Counted from the first letter of the stretch, positions 11,646-21,815 are shown. The stretch is DNA of 64,000 nucleotides from Mesorhizobium sp. (GCA_004017535.1 SAJS01000006.1:186001-250000), one strand, 5' to 3'. The notes: generated from the sequence alone by a model not told the origin. Numbers and translations: made by a program.

Positions 11646-13300
11646 TGGCTGACGAGAATGCGGAGCGGGGGAGTGAATGGTGGCGCGGCTGCGTCATCTA
11701 CCAGGTCTATCCGCGCTCCTTCCAGGACACGACCGGCAACGGCAGCGGTGATCTCAAGGGCATCACCGCGCGGCTCGCCCATATCGCTTCGCTCGGCGCC
11801 GACGCCGTCTGGCTGTCGCCCTTCTTCAAGTCGCCGATGGCCGACATGGGCTACGATGTGTCCGATTACCGCGATGTCGATCCGATGTTCGGCTCGCTGG
11901 AGGATTTCGACGCGCTCATCGCCGAGGCGCACCGGCTCGGCCTGAGGCTCATCATCGACCAGGTGATCTCGCATTCTTCCGACAAGCACGAATGGTTCGT
12001 CGAAAGCCGCGCCAGCCGCGACAACGCCAGGGCCGACTGGTACGTCTGGGCCGATGCGAAGCCGGACGGCAGCGCGCCCAACAATTGGCAATCGCTGTTC
12101 GGCGGCCCCGCCTGGGAGTGGGACGCCACCCGCCGGCAGTACTACATGCACAATTTCCTGGCCGCGCAGCCGGATTTCAACTTTCACAATCCGGACGTCC
12201 AGGATGCGCTGCTCGACACCGTGCGCTTCTGGCTGGAGCGCGGCGTGGACGGCTTCCGGCTGGATACGGTCAACTACTATGTTCACGACCGCTGGCTGCG
12301 CGACAACCCGCCCTTGGCCGCGAGCGTCGCCGGCACCAACGGTGCCACCAGCACTTATGCCTTCCAGGAGCATCTTTTCGACAAGACGCGCCCCGAGAAT
12401 CTCGACTTCCTGAAACGCTTCCGCGCGCTGCTCGACGAATATCCGAACCGCGCCGCGGTCGGCGAGGTGGGCGACGAGGAGCGTTCCTTGCAGACGCTCG
12501 CCGCCTATGTCTCCGGCGGCGACAAATTGCAGATGTGCTACACTTTCGACCTGCTCAGCCCGCAATTTTCCGCAGCTCATGTGCGCGGCTGCGTCGAGGC
12601 GTTCGAGACGACTGCCCCGGACGGCTGGGTCTGCTGGGCCTTCTCCAACCATGACGTCGTGCGCCACGTCAGCCGCTGGACGCGGCCCGGCGTGAGCCCG
12701 GACGCGGTGGCGAAGTTCTCGATCGCGCTGTTGTCATGTCTGCGCGGCTCGATCTGCCTCTACCAGGGCGAGGAATTGGGGCTGGAGGAAGCCGAGCTCG
12801 CCTATGAGGATCTGCGCGATCCCGTCGGCATCCGCTTCTGGCCAGGCGTGAAGGGCAGGGACGGCTGCCGCACGCCGATGGTCTGGCAGGCAGAGGCGGA
12901 AAATGCCGGTTTCTCGACGGCCAAGCCCTGGCTGCCGGTGCCGCAGGCGCATCGCGACCGCGCGGTCGACATTCAGGATGGCGAGGCCGGTTCCGTGCTC
13001 GCGGCCTACCGTTCGATCCTTGCCCTGCGCAGGCGCCGTCCGGCGCTGATCGCCGGCTCCATCCGGTTTCTCGAGGCCGAGGGCGACGTGCTGGCCTTCA
13101 TCCGCCAGCAGGAGGACGAGAGATTGCTGTGCGTCTTCAACTTCGCCGCGGAGCCGGCGAACTGGGCGCTGCCGGCCGAGATCGGTGATGTCGAGATAAC
13201 GGCTCTTGCCGTTGATGTCGCAGGCGTTCTTGGCGGTGTTGTCGAGGAGAGCGTGCTGGCCCTGCCGCCCCTGGGCAGTTTCGTCGGAAGGATTGGCTGA
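11645..13300 (+). CDS. GH13 alpha-glucosidase
   Basis: This is a 551-residue retaining GH13 enzyme of the oligo-1,6-glucosidase/alpha-glucosidase group. Regions visible are VIYQVYPRSFQDTTGNGSGD at the N-terminus, the nucleophile Asp207 in GFRLDTVNYY, the acid/base Glu in VGEVGDEE, and the transition-state Asp in FSNHDVVRH. It has no signal peptide, so it is cytoplasmic. Sharing TAATG with glgX suggests it finishes maltodextrins released by GlgP and GlgX. It could equally serve imported disaccharides, like AglA of Sinorhizobium. Trehalose synthase is less likely given the length and lack of a maltokinase domain. Confidence 0.88.
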   Translation: MADENAERGSEWWRGCVIYQVYPRSFQDTTGNGSGDLKGITARLAHIASLGADAVWLSPFFKSPMADMGYDVSDYRDVDPMFGSLEDFDALIAEAHRLGLRLIIDQVISHSSDKHEWFVESRASRDNARADWYVWADAKPDGSAPNNWQSLFGGPAWEWDATRRQYYMHNFLAAQPDFNFHNPDVQDALLDTVRFWLERGVDGFRLDTVNYYVHDRWLRDNPPLAASVAGTNGATSTYAFQEHLFDKTRPENLDFLKRFRALLDEYPNRAAVGEVGDEERSLQTLAAYVSGGDKLQMCYTFDLLSPQFSAAHVRGCVEAFETTAPDGWVCWAFSNHDVVRHVSRWTRPGVSPDAVAKFSIALLSCLRGSICLYQGEELGLEEAELAYEDLRDPVGIRFWPGVKGRDGCRTPMVWQAEAENAGFSTAKPWLPVPQAHRDRAVDIQDGEAGSVLAAYRSILALRRRRPALIAGSIRFLEAEGDVLAFIRQQEDERLLCVFNFAAEPANWALPAEIGDVEITALAVDVAGVLGGVVEESVLALPPLGSFVGRIG

Positions 13301-13307
13301 TAGCGCC

Positions 13308-15074
13308 CTACTGCACGAGCACCGAGCGGCCGCAGGTCGCTCCGGTCACGCGCACATCAGCTTCGCCGACACGCACGCCAAGCGCCCCAAGCACGTTGTG
13401 GACCAGGCTGTCGACCGGCGCGGTCACGCCGTTGAGCAGCGTCGTCACCGCCGGCTTGACCGCGCCGAGCAGGGCGGTCACATCGAGGCCTAGCCCCAGC
13501 GCATTGACCGAAAGCGACAGGTTGTTGACCAGCGATGTGGTCAGCGACTGCGTCAGGTTCTTGGTCGACACCGTCTTGACCGCCTTGTTGGCGATGTCGG
13601 TGGCACTATAGGTCAGCGTGGTCGGCGCCATGTTGGTGATTGAAAAGGCTGACGATCCTTTGATCTGCAGCAGGTTGAGGTTGATCAGCAACAGCTTGAG
13701 GCTGACATCCGCGATCTCGGCGTCGGAGAAGGATTGCGGCTTGGTGAAGTCCGCGAAACCGCTGGCGTTGCTGTCGGCCAGATGAGCCTCGACGACTCCC
13801 GGTTGCGCGGCGATCGAGACCTTGATGCTGGAGGGGCCGGTCGGACAGGTGATATCGGTCAGCTTTGCCTCGGCATAGGCGACTTCGACATTGAGCGGCA
13901 GGTTGACGGCAAGCAGATTGATGCCGCCGCCGAGATTGGAATTGGCGACGGTGACGCTGGCATTGAGCTTGATGCGCGTCTGCGCCGTGCGCACCACGGT
14001 GCCTGCTTCCCCAACCGCGAGCCAGGGCGAGTTCTGGATGGGCTCGCCGATGGCGATGGCAAGCGTCGTCGATGTCAGTCCCGGTATTGTGGCGCCGAGA
14101 TTGACCGCGACCTGGCTCGTGCCGTTGGCCAAAGCCGCCGCCGCCGTCAGCATGCTGAGCGCGCTGGCGTCGACCGACAGCCCGGCGGGTTTCTGTCCAA
14201 GGCCCAGGCTGCCCACGGAGCCAAGGTCGACGAGAGTGCTGAGCGGAATCTTGACGGTATTGGTGGCGCTGGCGGCCATGGTCTGCAATGCGATCTTGGC
14301 TGTACGGTCCAGCCCCGGCACGTTGGCCATGGCGGTGGCGATCTGGCCGACCGTCGCCTTCGAAGCGAGCACGTCCGAATAGGAGACGCCGGTCAGCCTG
14401 AGCTGCACGGCAAGTTGGTCGACGAAGGAGAGCACGTCGATATCGGCCGAGATCAGCGAATTGTAATCCATCACGCTGAGCGAGATGTTGCCGCCGAGAA
14501 GGCTGCCGATAAGGGCGTTGAGAATGCCGCCGTTGAGACTGGCGAGTCGCGAGCCGACCGAGAAAGCCGCTTGCGGCTGCGCACTGGCGATTGCCGTCGT
14601 GCCGAGTGTGGGCGGCGCCATGATCGAGCCGGCGAAATAGAGCGTGCCTTGCTTCTTCAGCGACACCTGCACGGCATTGTAGGGCAGCTTGCCTGCTTCG
14701 AACCGGTTGCCGGCGGCAATGGTGCTGACGCCTGTGTAGCGCCCCGGCACGATCTGGACGACCGCCTTGCTGGCGGTTGGCGCCACGTTGGTGCCTTGTT
14801 GCTGCACGGCGACCGAGGTGATGCCGTTGTCGGCGAGCGTCGTCAGCACCGCCTGCTGGGCATTGGTGATGTTCGAGGCCGCGGTGATGGCGGCGAGGTC
14901 GACGATCGACTGGGCGGCACGGCGCTCGTTGTAAAGGGAACCTTCGTCGATCGCGAAGGCGGTCAGCGCCAGCGCCACCGGCGTGCACAGCGCCGTCATG
15001 ACGGCGAAATTCGCGCTACGGTCGGCGACGAGCCTCCTCGTTGCCGCCATCAATCCCCCCTTGATGGACATCAT
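13308..15074 (-). CDS. TadG-like pilus assembly/surface protein
   Basis: The protein has 588 residues, with a basic N-terminus and one hydrophobic segment (about residues 25-45, FAVMTALCTPVALALTAFAI). The Glu-containing continuation resembles the type-IVb pseudopilin-like leader of Tad proteins. The rest is a long, Ala/Ser/Thr/Leu-rich, low-complexity exported region ending in two cysteines. Similar Rhizobiales proteins are annotated TadG-like. The start overlaps the upstream TadE stop in ATGA. The stop lies 7 bases from the convergent alpha-glucosidase stop. No other tad/cpa genes are near, so the pair is an orphan here. The role in pilus assembly or surface attachment is inferred. Confidence 0.7.
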   Translation of the reverse strand: MMSIKGGLMAATRRLVADRSANFAVMTALCTPVALALTAFAIDEGSLYNERRAAQSIVDLAAITAASNITNAQQAVLTTLADNGITSVAVQQQGTNVAPTASKAVVQIVPGRYTGVSTIAAGNRFEAGKLPYNAVQVSLKKQGTLYFAGSIMAPPTLGTTAIASAQPQAAFSVGSRLASLNGGILNALIGSLLGGNISLSVMDYNSLISADIDVLSFVDQLAVQLRLTGVSYSDVLASKATVGQIATAMANVPGLDRTAKIALQTMAASATNTVKIPLSTLVDLGSVGSLGLGQKPAGLSVDASALSMLTAAAALANGTSQVAVNLGATIPGLTSTTLAIAIGEPIQNSPWLAVGEAGTVVRTAQTRIKLNASVTVANSNLGGGINLLAVNLPLNVEVAYAEAKLTDITCPTGPSSIKVSIAAQPGVVEAHLADSNASGFADFTKPQSFSDAEIADVSLKLLLINLNLLQIKGSSAFSITNMAPTTLTYSATDIANKAVKTVSTKNLTQSLTTSLVNNLSLSVNALGLGLDVTALLGAVKPAVTTLLNGVTAPVDSLVHNVLGALGVRVGEADVRVTGATCGRSVLVQ

Positions 15075-15517
15075 ATGCCTCCGACACGAATCGTCGACTG
15101 GCGCTGTATCGTCGTGCCTGGCAGCGGCAGCGTCCTGAACAGGTTCCAGATCGGCAGGTTGCGCGCGTCGTAGGTGACGGAGACGACGAACTGGCTGCCA
15201 TCGGCGACACTGTCCTGCGCGTTGACGGTCAGCTTGTTAGGGTCGACGAACGGATAGCCCGAGACGTCATGAGCGATGAAATTTGTGACCAGTGCCTGCC
15301 GCTCGGTCTGGTTGAGGCCGGCGATCGCAGTGCGCGCCGCATCGGCGGCGATCTGCTGCACTGAGTGGCTGGCGCCGAAATAGATTCCGTATGCAACCAT
15401 GCCGAGCAGAAGCAGGATGAAGACCGGCGCAAGCATGGCGAATTCGACTGCCGATGTGCCCGTGGCATCCGCCCGGAAACGACAGCACGAAGCAAGGAAT
15501 TTTCGGTTTTTCAGCAT
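15071..15517 (-). CDS. TadE-like pilus assembly protein
   Basis: This small membrane protein has 148 residues from ATG 15517. The TadE signature is plain: GTSAVEFAMLAPVFILLLLGM, a hydrophobic segment with the Glu of a class-III-type leader, followed by YGIYFGASHSVQQIAADAARTA. A TTG ten codons upstream (15547) is an alternative start. It is co-translated with the TadG-like gene (ATGA overlap). Family members are minor pseudopilins of the tight-adherence system. No secretin or ATPase gene is in the window, so any Tad machine must be encoded elsewhere. Confidence 0.85.
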   Translation of the reverse strand: MLKNRKFLASCCRFRADATGTSAVEFAMLAPVFILLLLGMVAYGIYFGASHSVQQIAADAARTAIAGLNQTERQALVTNFIAHDVSGYPFVDPNKLTVNAQDSVADGSQFVVSVTYDARNLPIWNLFRTLPLPGTTIQRQSTIRVGGI

Positions 15518-15810
15518 GTTGCGGAGAATGCCAAACCCCGCCTGCAAAAACAGAAAACGCGTCGAACAACCGACGGGTGTGCCAAGTTGAAGTAAGGTTT
15601 AGAACATTAGTTTCCGCTGTTTTAGCGTGCTAACGCTCACTTTGCGTCAAGCAGGCAATGGTTGAAATAAGATTCCGCTCTGTCTAGTCTCCAGCCACCA
15701 GCAGCCGGAAGGGACCGGCGGCACGCCTGAAAGGGGCCGTTTCAACGGTTCCGGGGCGTCAACACTTAAGAAAGGCGCGGCTGAGGGGCTGCGCCGACAG
15801 GGAGAACTTC

Positions 15811-17403
15811 ATGCTGAAAGACATGCTGAAGGCGACGGCGTTCGCCACCACCTTGGCTCTGGCCACGGGCTCCTTTTATACCCATGCTTTCGCCGAAACC
15901 GTCTACAACCGCGGCAGCGCCGCGGAGGCGGAGACGGTCGATCCGCACAAGACGTCGACGACCTACGAGGCCGATATCATACGCGACCTGTTCCAGGGCC
16001 TCGTCATGCATGACCAGAAGACGAACCTCATTCCGGGCGCCGCCGAAAGCTGGACGGTGTCCGACGACGGCACCGTCTACACCTTCAAGCTGCGCAAGGA
16101 CGGCCTCTGGTCGGATGGCAGCCCGGTGACGGCGGACGACTTCGTTTATTCGTTCCATCGGCTCGAAGATCCGGCCACCGCTGCGGAATACGCTTCGATG
16201 CTCTACCCGGTGAAGGGTGCCGAGGACTTCAACACCAAGAAAGGCAAGGCCGAGGACATGGGCGTGAAGGCGATCGACGCCAACACGCTTGAAGTCACGC
16301 TGAAGGCTCCGACGCCGTACTTCCTGGAGATGCTGACGCACCAGGCGACCTATCCGGTCAACAAGGCTTCCATGGACAAGCTCGGCGCCGACTGGATCAA
16401 GCCGGGCAAGCTGGTCTCGAACGGCGCCTACACGCTGGCGGAGTGGGTTCCCAACGATCATATGAAATTGGTCAAGAACCCGAAGTTCTGGGACGCCGCG
16501 AGCGTCAAGCTCGACGTGGTCAACTACATCCCGACCGAGGATCGCTCTTCGGCAATGAAGCGATTCGAGGCCGGCGAGCTCGACAGCTATGGTGACCTGC
16601 CGACCGAACAGCTCGCCGATCTCAAGACCAAATTCGGTGATCAGGTCCGTGTCGGGCCATATCTCGGCACCTATTATTTTGCGATCAAGACCGACAAGGC
16701 GCCTTGGGACAATGTCGAGCTGCGCAACGCCATCTCGATGGCGATCGATCGCGACTTTCTCGCTGAGAAGGTCTGGCAGAACTCCATGCTGCCTGGATAT
16801 TCGATGGTGCCTCCGGGGATCGAAGGCTACACGCCGGCATTGGCCAAATACGCCGACACGCCGCAGATCGACCGCGAGGACGAGGCCAAGAAAATCCTGG
16901 AGAAGCTCGGCTATACGGCCGAGCATCCGCTGAAAATGGAGATCCGCTACAACACCTCGGAGAACCATAAGAACACGGCGGTCGCCATCCAGGAACAGCT
17001 GAAGCCGCTCGGCGTTGAGGTGACGCTGCTGAACACCGACACCAAGACCCACTATGCCTTCCTCGAGCAGAAGGGCAACTACGACGTGGCCCGCGCAGCT
17101 TGGATCGCCGACTACAAGGATCCGGAGACCTTCCTCGGCATCTCGCGCAAGGCGAGCGGTAACAACTACTCGAGCTACAACAGCCCGGCTTACGAAGCCG
17201 CGATGGACAAGGCGGCAGCCGCCGGCGGCAAGCCCGAGGAGCGCATGAAGGACCTCGCCGCAGCCGAGCGCATCCTGGTCGACGACGTCGGCGCGATCCC
17301 GCTGCTCTACTACAGCTACCACGACATCGTGTCCTCGAAGGTGCATGGCTTCGACGACAATGTGATGGACATTCATCCGTCCCGCTTCATCTCCAAGGAC
17401 TGA
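15811..17403 (+). CDS. oppA: Periplasmic oligopeptide-binding protein
   Basis: This is a family 5 solute-binding protein of 530 residues. An Sec signal peptide is visible (MLKDMLKATAFATTLALATG, with a cut after THAFA). The mature start YNRGSAAEAETVDPHKTSTT is typical of OppA. It captures peptides in the periplasm and delivers them to the OppBC channel encoded downstream. It lies 174 bases before oppB with a strong hairpin in between. That fits the usual higher expression of the binding protein. The exact ligand cannot be read from sequence; dipeptides or other amine substrates remain possible. Confidence 0.9.
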   Translation: MLKDMLKATAFATTLALATGSFYTHAFAETVYNRGSAAEAETVDPHKTSTTYEADIIRDLFQGLVMHDQKTNLIPGAAESWTVSDDGTVYTFKLRKDGLWSDGSPVTADDFVYSFHRLEDPATAAEYASMLYPVKGAEDFNTKKGKAEDMGVKAIDANTLEVTLKAPTPYFLEMLTHQATYPVNKASMDKLGADWIKPGKLVSNGAYTLAEWVPNDHMKLVKNPKFWDAASVKLDVVNYIPTEDRSSAMKRFEAGELDSYGDLPTEQLADLKTKFGDQVRVGPYLGTYYFAIKTDKAPWDNVELRNAISMAIDRDFLAEKVWQNSMLPGYSMVPPGIEGYTPALAKYADTPQIDREDEAKKILEKLGYTAEHPLKMEIRYNTSENHKNTAVAIQEQLKPLGVEVTLLNTDTKTHYAFLEQKGNYDVARAAWIADYKDPETFLGISRKASGNNYSSYNSPAYEAAMDKAAAAGGKPEERMKDLAAAERILVDDVGAIPLLYYSYHDIVSSKVHGFDDNVMDIHPSRFISKD

Positions 17404-17422
17404 TAAGTAACCTTGGCCGTGT

Positions 17423-17447
17423 CGCCGCTCTCTTTTTGAGAGCGGCG
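17423..17447 (+). terminator. Hairpin between oppA and oppB
   Basis: The perfect 10-bp stem CGCCGCTCTC (17423-17432) / GAGAGCGGCG (17438-17447) has a TTTTT loop. No T-run follows. It is more likely an mRNA-stabilising or partially attenuating stem after oppA than a full terminator. Confidence 0.6.
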
Positions 17448-17577
17448 CTCGCGGTCTGTCGTCGTGCCGGACCGAAAGTCGGATTGGATTTTCGAGTGCC
17501 CCGGTGCGAAGATCAGAGATGCCAGCGCGCCACGATCTCGTCTGGAGAGCCGTCGCCCTGGCTGAAGCGGGGCGCCG

Positions 17578-18501
17578 ATGCTGCGTTATGTCTTCCGGCG
17601 GCTGTTGACCGCCATCCCGACGCTGTTCGTCATCGTGACGGTGGCGTTCTTCCTGATCCGCGTCGCCCCTGGCGGCCCGTTCAACCAGGAGAGGGGCCTG
17701 AGCCCCGAGATCAGGGCCAATCTTGAAGCCCAGTTCGGCCTCAACGATCCGCTCTGGCTGCAATATCTTCACTATCTCGGCAATCTTTTCCGCGGCAGTT
17801 TCGGCCCAAGCTACAATTTGCCGGATTTCACCGTCACCGAACTCTTCGCCAAGGGCCTGCCGATCTCCGTTCAGCTCGGCACGTCGGCATTGGTGCTGGC
17901 GCTGATTGTGGGCTCGATCCTGGGTACGATCGCGGCGCTCAACCAGAACAAAATCGCCGACTATTCGGTGATCGCCCTGGCCACTGCCGGCAGCACCATC
18001 CCGACCTTTGTCATCGCGCCGGTGATCCAGCTTGTCTTCGGGCTGTCCTGGAAGCTTTTGCCGATCGGCGGCTGGGGCGATGGCGCCTTGATCAACAAGG
18101 TCGGCCCGGTGCTGACCCTGGCCTTGCCGCAGATCGCCATCGTCGCCCGCCTGATGCGCGGCTCGATGATCGAGAGCCTGCGCTCCCACCACATCCGCAC
18201 CGCCCGCGCTCTCGGTCTCTCCGACTGGTCGGTGGTGGTCAAGCACGCGCTGCGCGGCGCCGTGCTGCCGATCGTCTCCTTCACCGGCCCGGCAGCCGCG
18301 GCCCTGCTCACCGGCTCGATCATTGTCGAGACGATATTTTCCATCCCCGGCGTCGGCCGCTACTTCGTCGATGCGGCGCTCAACCGCGACTACACGCTGG
18401 TCATGGGAACCGTGGTGGTGATCGCGCTCTTCACCATCGTCTTCAACCTGATCGTCGATCTTCTCTACGCGGTCGTTGATCCGAGGGTGCGCTATGACTG
18501 A
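17578..18501 (+). CDS. oppB: Oligopeptide ABC transporter permease OppB
   Basis: This 307-residue inner-membrane protein has the type I importer permease layout of six predicted membrane segments; the first is PTLFVIVTVAFFLIRVAPGG. The EAA loop that docks the ATPase is seen as RTARALGLSDWSVVVKHALR. Its stop overlaps the oppC start by 8 bases. It forms the heterodimeric channel with OppC. Confidence 0.94.
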   Translation: MLRYVFRRLLTAIPTLFVIVTVAFFLIRVAPGGPFNQERGLSPEIRANLEAQFGLNDPLWLQYLHYLGNLFRGSFGPSYNLPDFTVTELFAKGLPISVQLGTSALVLALIVGSILGTIAALNQNKIADYSVIALATAGSTIPTFVIAPVIQLVFGLSWKLLPIGGWGDGALINKVGPVLTLALPQIAIVARLMRGSMIESLRSHHIRTARALGLSDWSVVVKHALRGAVLPIVSFTGPAAAALLTGSIIVETIFSIPGVGRYFVDAALNRDYTLVMGTVVVIALFTIVFNLIVDLLYAVVDPRVRYD

Positions 18502-19618
18502 GCTTGCCGTCGCCGTGCCGGAGCCGATCGTCGGCCGCTCGCTCTGGGGCAATGCCTGGGCGCGGCTGAAGCGCAACCGCGCCGCCATGTTCAGCCTCTA
18601 CTACCTGGCCTTCATCGCCGTCATCAGCGTGTTCGGCCCAATGGTCGTTCCGCATGAATACACCACCATCTACGGCGACTATGTGCGCATGCCGCCGAGC
18701 CTCTCGGCCTATCCGAAGCCCGACATGATCCAGGGTGCGCTCACCGATGCCATCAAGCGCATGCGCGCCGACATCAAGGAATGGCACCAGGACGGCAACC
18801 GCGTCGTCGTCACCGTCACGTCGGCCAGGCCAATCGACGATCGCAACATCCGCTATCTCGACCGTTCCGACGCTTTCGACGACACCAGGATCGAGAACAA
18901 GTCGCCCGACGGCCGCGAAGTGACGATGAGCTCGGCCGTCAAGCAGCAATATTTCTACTTCGGCACCGACAACACCGGCCGCGACCTGCTTTCGCGAACA
19001 CTGATGGCCGGGCGCATTTCGCTCGCCATCGGCCTGCTTGCCGGCGTCGTCGCCGGCGTCATCGGCGTCATCTACGGCGCGACCGCAGGCTTCGCCGGCG
19101 GTCGGGTTGACGAGGTGATGATGCGCATCGTCGACGTGCTCTATTCGCTGCCCTTCATCTTCTTCGTCATTATGCTGGTGGTGTTCTTCGGTCGCAATTT
19201 CGTGCTGATGTTCCTGGCGGTGGGCGCTGTGCTGTGGCTCGACATGGCGCGCATCGTGCGCGGTCAGGCCCTGTCGATCCGCAGGCAGGAATATGTACAG
19301 GCGGCAGAAGCGATGGGCGTCGGCCAGCGCGGCATCCTGCTGCGCCATGTCATCCCCAATCTGCTTGGGCCGGTCGTCATCTACATGACGCTGCTTGTGC
19401 CGCAGGTCATCATCCTGGAAAGTTTTCTTTCCTTCCTGGGCCTTGGCGTGCAGGAGCCGATGACCAGCTGGGGCGTGTTGATCTCGGTCGGCGCCAAGAA
19501 CATCGGCTACGCCAACTGGCTGCTGCTGTTCCCGGCTTTCTTCCTCGTCTCGACGCTGTTTGCCCTGAATTTCGTCGGCGACGGCCTGCGCGACGCGCTC
19601 GATCCAAAGGATCGATAA
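18494..19618 (+). CDS. oppC: Oligopeptide ABC transporter permease OppC (with enlarged periplasmic region)
   Basis: This permease has 374 residues from ATG 18494. The first membrane segment (YYLAFIAVISVFGPMVVP) is followed by about 120 residues before the canonical GTDNTGRDLLSRTLMAGRIS. Most OppC proteins, such as that of E. coli at about 300 residues, have a much shorter link there. The EAA loop is QAAEAMGVGQRGILLRHVIP. The insert contains acidic and basic stretches and should lie in the periplasm. An in-frame ATG at 18476 would extend further into oppB and is less likely. The TAA stop is one base from the next ATG. Confidence 0.93.
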   Translation: MTELAVAVPEPIVGRSLWGNAWARLKRNRAAMFSLYYLAFIAVISVFGPMVVPHEYTTIYGDYVRMPPSLSAYPKPDMIQGALTDAIKRMRADIKEWHQDGNRVVVTVTSARPIDDRNIRYLDRSDAFDDTRIENKSPDGREVTMSSAVKQQYFYFGTDNTGRDLLSRTLMAGRISLAIGLLAGVVAGVIGVIYGATAGFAGGRVDEVMMRIVDVLYSLPFIFFVIMLVVFFGRNFVLMFLAVGAVLWLDMARIVRGQALSIRRQEYVQAAEAMGVGQRGILLRHVIPNLLGPVVIYMTLLVPQVIILESFLSFLGLGVQEPMTSWGVLISVGAKNIGYANWLLLFPAFFLVSTLFALNFVGDGLRDALDPKDR

Positions 19619-19619
19619 G

Positions 19620-21251
19620 ATGGGGACCGCTGACATGGCCACCGAAACGATCCTCAAAGTCAAGGACCTACGCGTCCGCTTCCGGACCCTCGACGGCACG
19701 GTGGAGGCGGTCAAGGGTATCAACATCAAGGTCAATGCCGGCGAAACCGTCGCCGTCGTCGGCGAATCCGGCTCCGGCAAGAGCCAGACGATGATGGCGG
19801 CGATGAACCTCTTGTCCTCCAATGGCGAGGCGACCGGCCATGTCGGCTACCGCGGCCAGAACCTTCTGACCCTGTCAAAGAGCGAGCTCAACAAGGTGCG
19901 CGGCCGCAAGATCAGCATGATCTTCCAGGAGCCGATGACCTCGCTCGACCCGCTCTACACCATCGGCAACCAGCTGATCGAGCCGATCCGCCGCCACCGC
20001 GGGCTCTCGGGACCGGCGGCGCGCGAAGAAGCGCTGAAGCTTTTGCGGCTGGTGCACATCCCCGATCCCGAGCGGCGCATGAAATCCTATCCGCACGAAA
20101 TGTCGGGCGGCCAGCGTCAGCGCGTCATGATCGCCATGGCTCTCGCCAACGATCCCGACATCCTGATCGCTGACGAGCCGACGACAGCGCTCGACGTCAC
20201 CATCCAAGCGCAGATCCTGATGCTGCTGGCCGAATTGCAGCGCAAGCTCGGCATGGCAATCGTCTTCATCACCCACGACCTCGGCATCGTGCGCCGTTTC
20301 GCCGACCGGGTCTATGTCATGCGCCAGGGCGAAGTGGTGGAGGAGGGCGCGGCGGAAGCGCTCTTCGCCAATCCGCAGCATGCCTACACCAAAATGCTGC
20401 TCGCGGCCGAGCCGACCGGCAGCAAGGCGCCGCCGCCGGCCAACGCGCCGGTGCTGCTCGAAGGCCGCAATGTCGAGGTGGTCTTCAAGATCGGCGGCGG
20501 CTTCCTCGGCGGCGAGCCGCTGATGCTGCGCGCGGTGGACAAGATATCGGTCCGGCTGAAGCGCAACCAGACGATCGGCATCGTCGGCGAGTCGGGTTCC
20601 GGCAAGTCGACGCTCGGCCGCGCGCTGCTCAGGCTCTTGCCCAGCGACGGCATCATCCGCTTCGGCGACCGCGACATCTCAGAAGCCGATCGTCAGGCGA
20701 TGCGGCCGCTGAGGCGCGAATTGCAGCTCGTGTTCCAGGATCCGTTCGGTTCGCTGTCCCCGCGCATGACCGTCGGCCAGGTGATCACCGAGGGCCTTCT
20801 GGTGCATGAGCCTTCGCTGACCGGCAAGCAGCGCGACCAGCGCGCCGTAGAGGCGCTGCGCGAGGTAGGCCTCGATCCCAACGCCCGCAACCGCTATCCG
20901 CATGAATTCTCCGGCGGGCAGCGTCAGCGCATCGCCATTGCCCGCGCCATGATCCTGAAGCCGAAAGTGGTGGTGCTGGACGAGCCGACCTCGGCGCTCG
21001 ACCGCTCGGTGCAGAAGCAGATCGTGGAATTGCTGCGCAAGCTGCAGGCCGACCACGAGCTGTCCTACCTCTTCATCAGCCACGACCTCGCGGTGGTGCG
21101 CGCCATGGCCGACTACATCATCGTCATGAAGCAGGGAAAGATCGTCGAGGAAGGCCCGACGCAGGAGATCTTCGACAATCCGCGCGAGGCCTACACCCAG
21201 ACGCTGATGAACGCGGCGATCGATTCGACACGATTCCGTATCAGCGCTTGA
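19620..21251 (+). CDS. Fused OppD-OppF ATPase of the oligopeptide importer
   Basis: This 543-residue protein carries two complete ABC ATPase domains in one chain. Domain 1 has Walker A GESGSGKS (about residues 49-56), signature MSGGQRQRV and Walker [10 protein letters not shown]. Domain 2 has GESGSGKST (about 322-330), [15 protein letters not shown] and VVLDEPTS. Each is followed by the C-terminal oligo_HPY-type extension found in peptide transporters. Such DppD-DppF or GsiA-like fusions are common in alphaproteobacteria. It completes the opp operon. The second ATG at 19635 is an equally possible start. Confidence 0.93.
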   Translation: MGTADMATETILKVKDLRVRFRTLDGTVEAVKGINIKVNAGETVAVVGESGSGKSQTMMAAMNLLSSNGEATGHVGYRGQNLLTLSKSELNKVRGRKISMIFQEPMTSLDPLYTIGNQLIEPIRRHRGLSGPAAREEALKLLRLVHIPDPERRMKSYPHEMSGGQRQRVMIAMALANDPDILIADEPTTALDVTIQAQILMLLAELQRKLGMAIVFITHDLGIVRRFADRVYVMRQGEVVEEGAAEALFANPQHAYTKMLLAAEPTGSKAPPPANAPVLLEGRNVEVVFKIGGGFLGGEPLMLRAVDKISVRLKRNQTIGIVGESGSGKSTLGRALLRLLPSDGIIRFGDRDISEADRQAMRPLRRELQLVFQDPFGSLSPRMTVGQVITEGLLVHEPSLTGKQRDQRAVEALREVGLDPNARNRYPHEFSGGQRQRIAIARAMILKPKVVVLDEPTSALDRSVQKQIVELLRKLQADHELSYLFISHDLAVVRAMADYIIVMKQGKIVEEGPTQEIFDNPREAYTQTLMNAAIDSTRFRISA

Positions 21252-21279
21252 GGCCGGGCGAGCCCGACCGGGCGCCGGC

Positions 21280-21615
21280 TTACTGCGCGGATGGGCACCT
21301 CTGGCTCCGCGTCGCCACGATCACCTGCTGTTGTAGCTGTAGCCGTTCGATCCGGGCGGTTTCGCGATTGGCAACCACTGTCTTCACACGTTCGCCGCCG
21401 AGCAGCCAATTCGGCACGCTGGTGCTGACGACTTTGCCGCGGGCGATTGCGGTGCGCGAAATATCCGTCGCGGTGTCGCCCACCGCATTGTTGAGCTCGG
21501 CGCAGTTCATCTCTTCGTATTTCGCCGGGCTGATCGACGCGGTGGTCGATGAGCAGCCTGCCGTGGACAGGAGGAATGCGAGAATCGGTAGAATGGCCGT
21601 CGGCGTGAACTTCAT
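21280..21615 (-). CDS. Small predicted lipoprotein
   Basis: This 111-residue protein has a clear lipoprotein signal peptide: a hydrophobic run, ILPILAFLLSTAGC, with the lipobox LSTAGC and acylated Cys near residue 21. A conserved-looking block (YEEMNCAELNNAVGDTA) contains a second Cys; a third is near the end (RSQRC). The mature part is amphipathic and helical. It faces the opp operon tail to tail with a 28-base gap. I do not recognise a named family; an envelope-anchored structural role is only a guess. GAGAG precedes the ATG. Confidence 0.7.
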   Translation of the reverse strand: MKFTPTAILPILAFLLSTAGCSSTTASISPAKYEEMNCAELNNAVGDTATDISRTAIARGKVVSTSVPNWLLGGERVKTVVANRETARIERLQLQQQVIVATRSQRCPSAQ

Positions 21616-21760
21616 GCTCTCAACCCTGGTTCACTGTTCTGCCGTCCCACGCATTCCCGAGCAAAGCGGACAGCCATTAGGCCAAAGTGAGAAACCATTG
21701 TCGAGCGTTGTCGCACGATTCTGTTTTCCGAAGATCAGCCTGTCGTGCTCGCCAGCTGTT

Positions 21761-21780
21761 GGCATAATATGCCATATGCC
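21761..21780 (+). promoter_or_regulatory. Palindromic operator-like site upstream of parD
   Basis: GGCATAATATGCC (21761-21773) is a perfect inverted repeat around AAT. It overlaps a tandem ATATGCC ATATGCC (21767-21780) and includes a -10-like CATAAT. ParD proteins autorepress from such sites near their promoter. The position, 36-55 bases before the ATG, fits. Confidence 0.5.
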
Positions 21781-21815
21781 TAAATCATGCCTGTTGAATT
21801 GGAGCCGATATCGCG

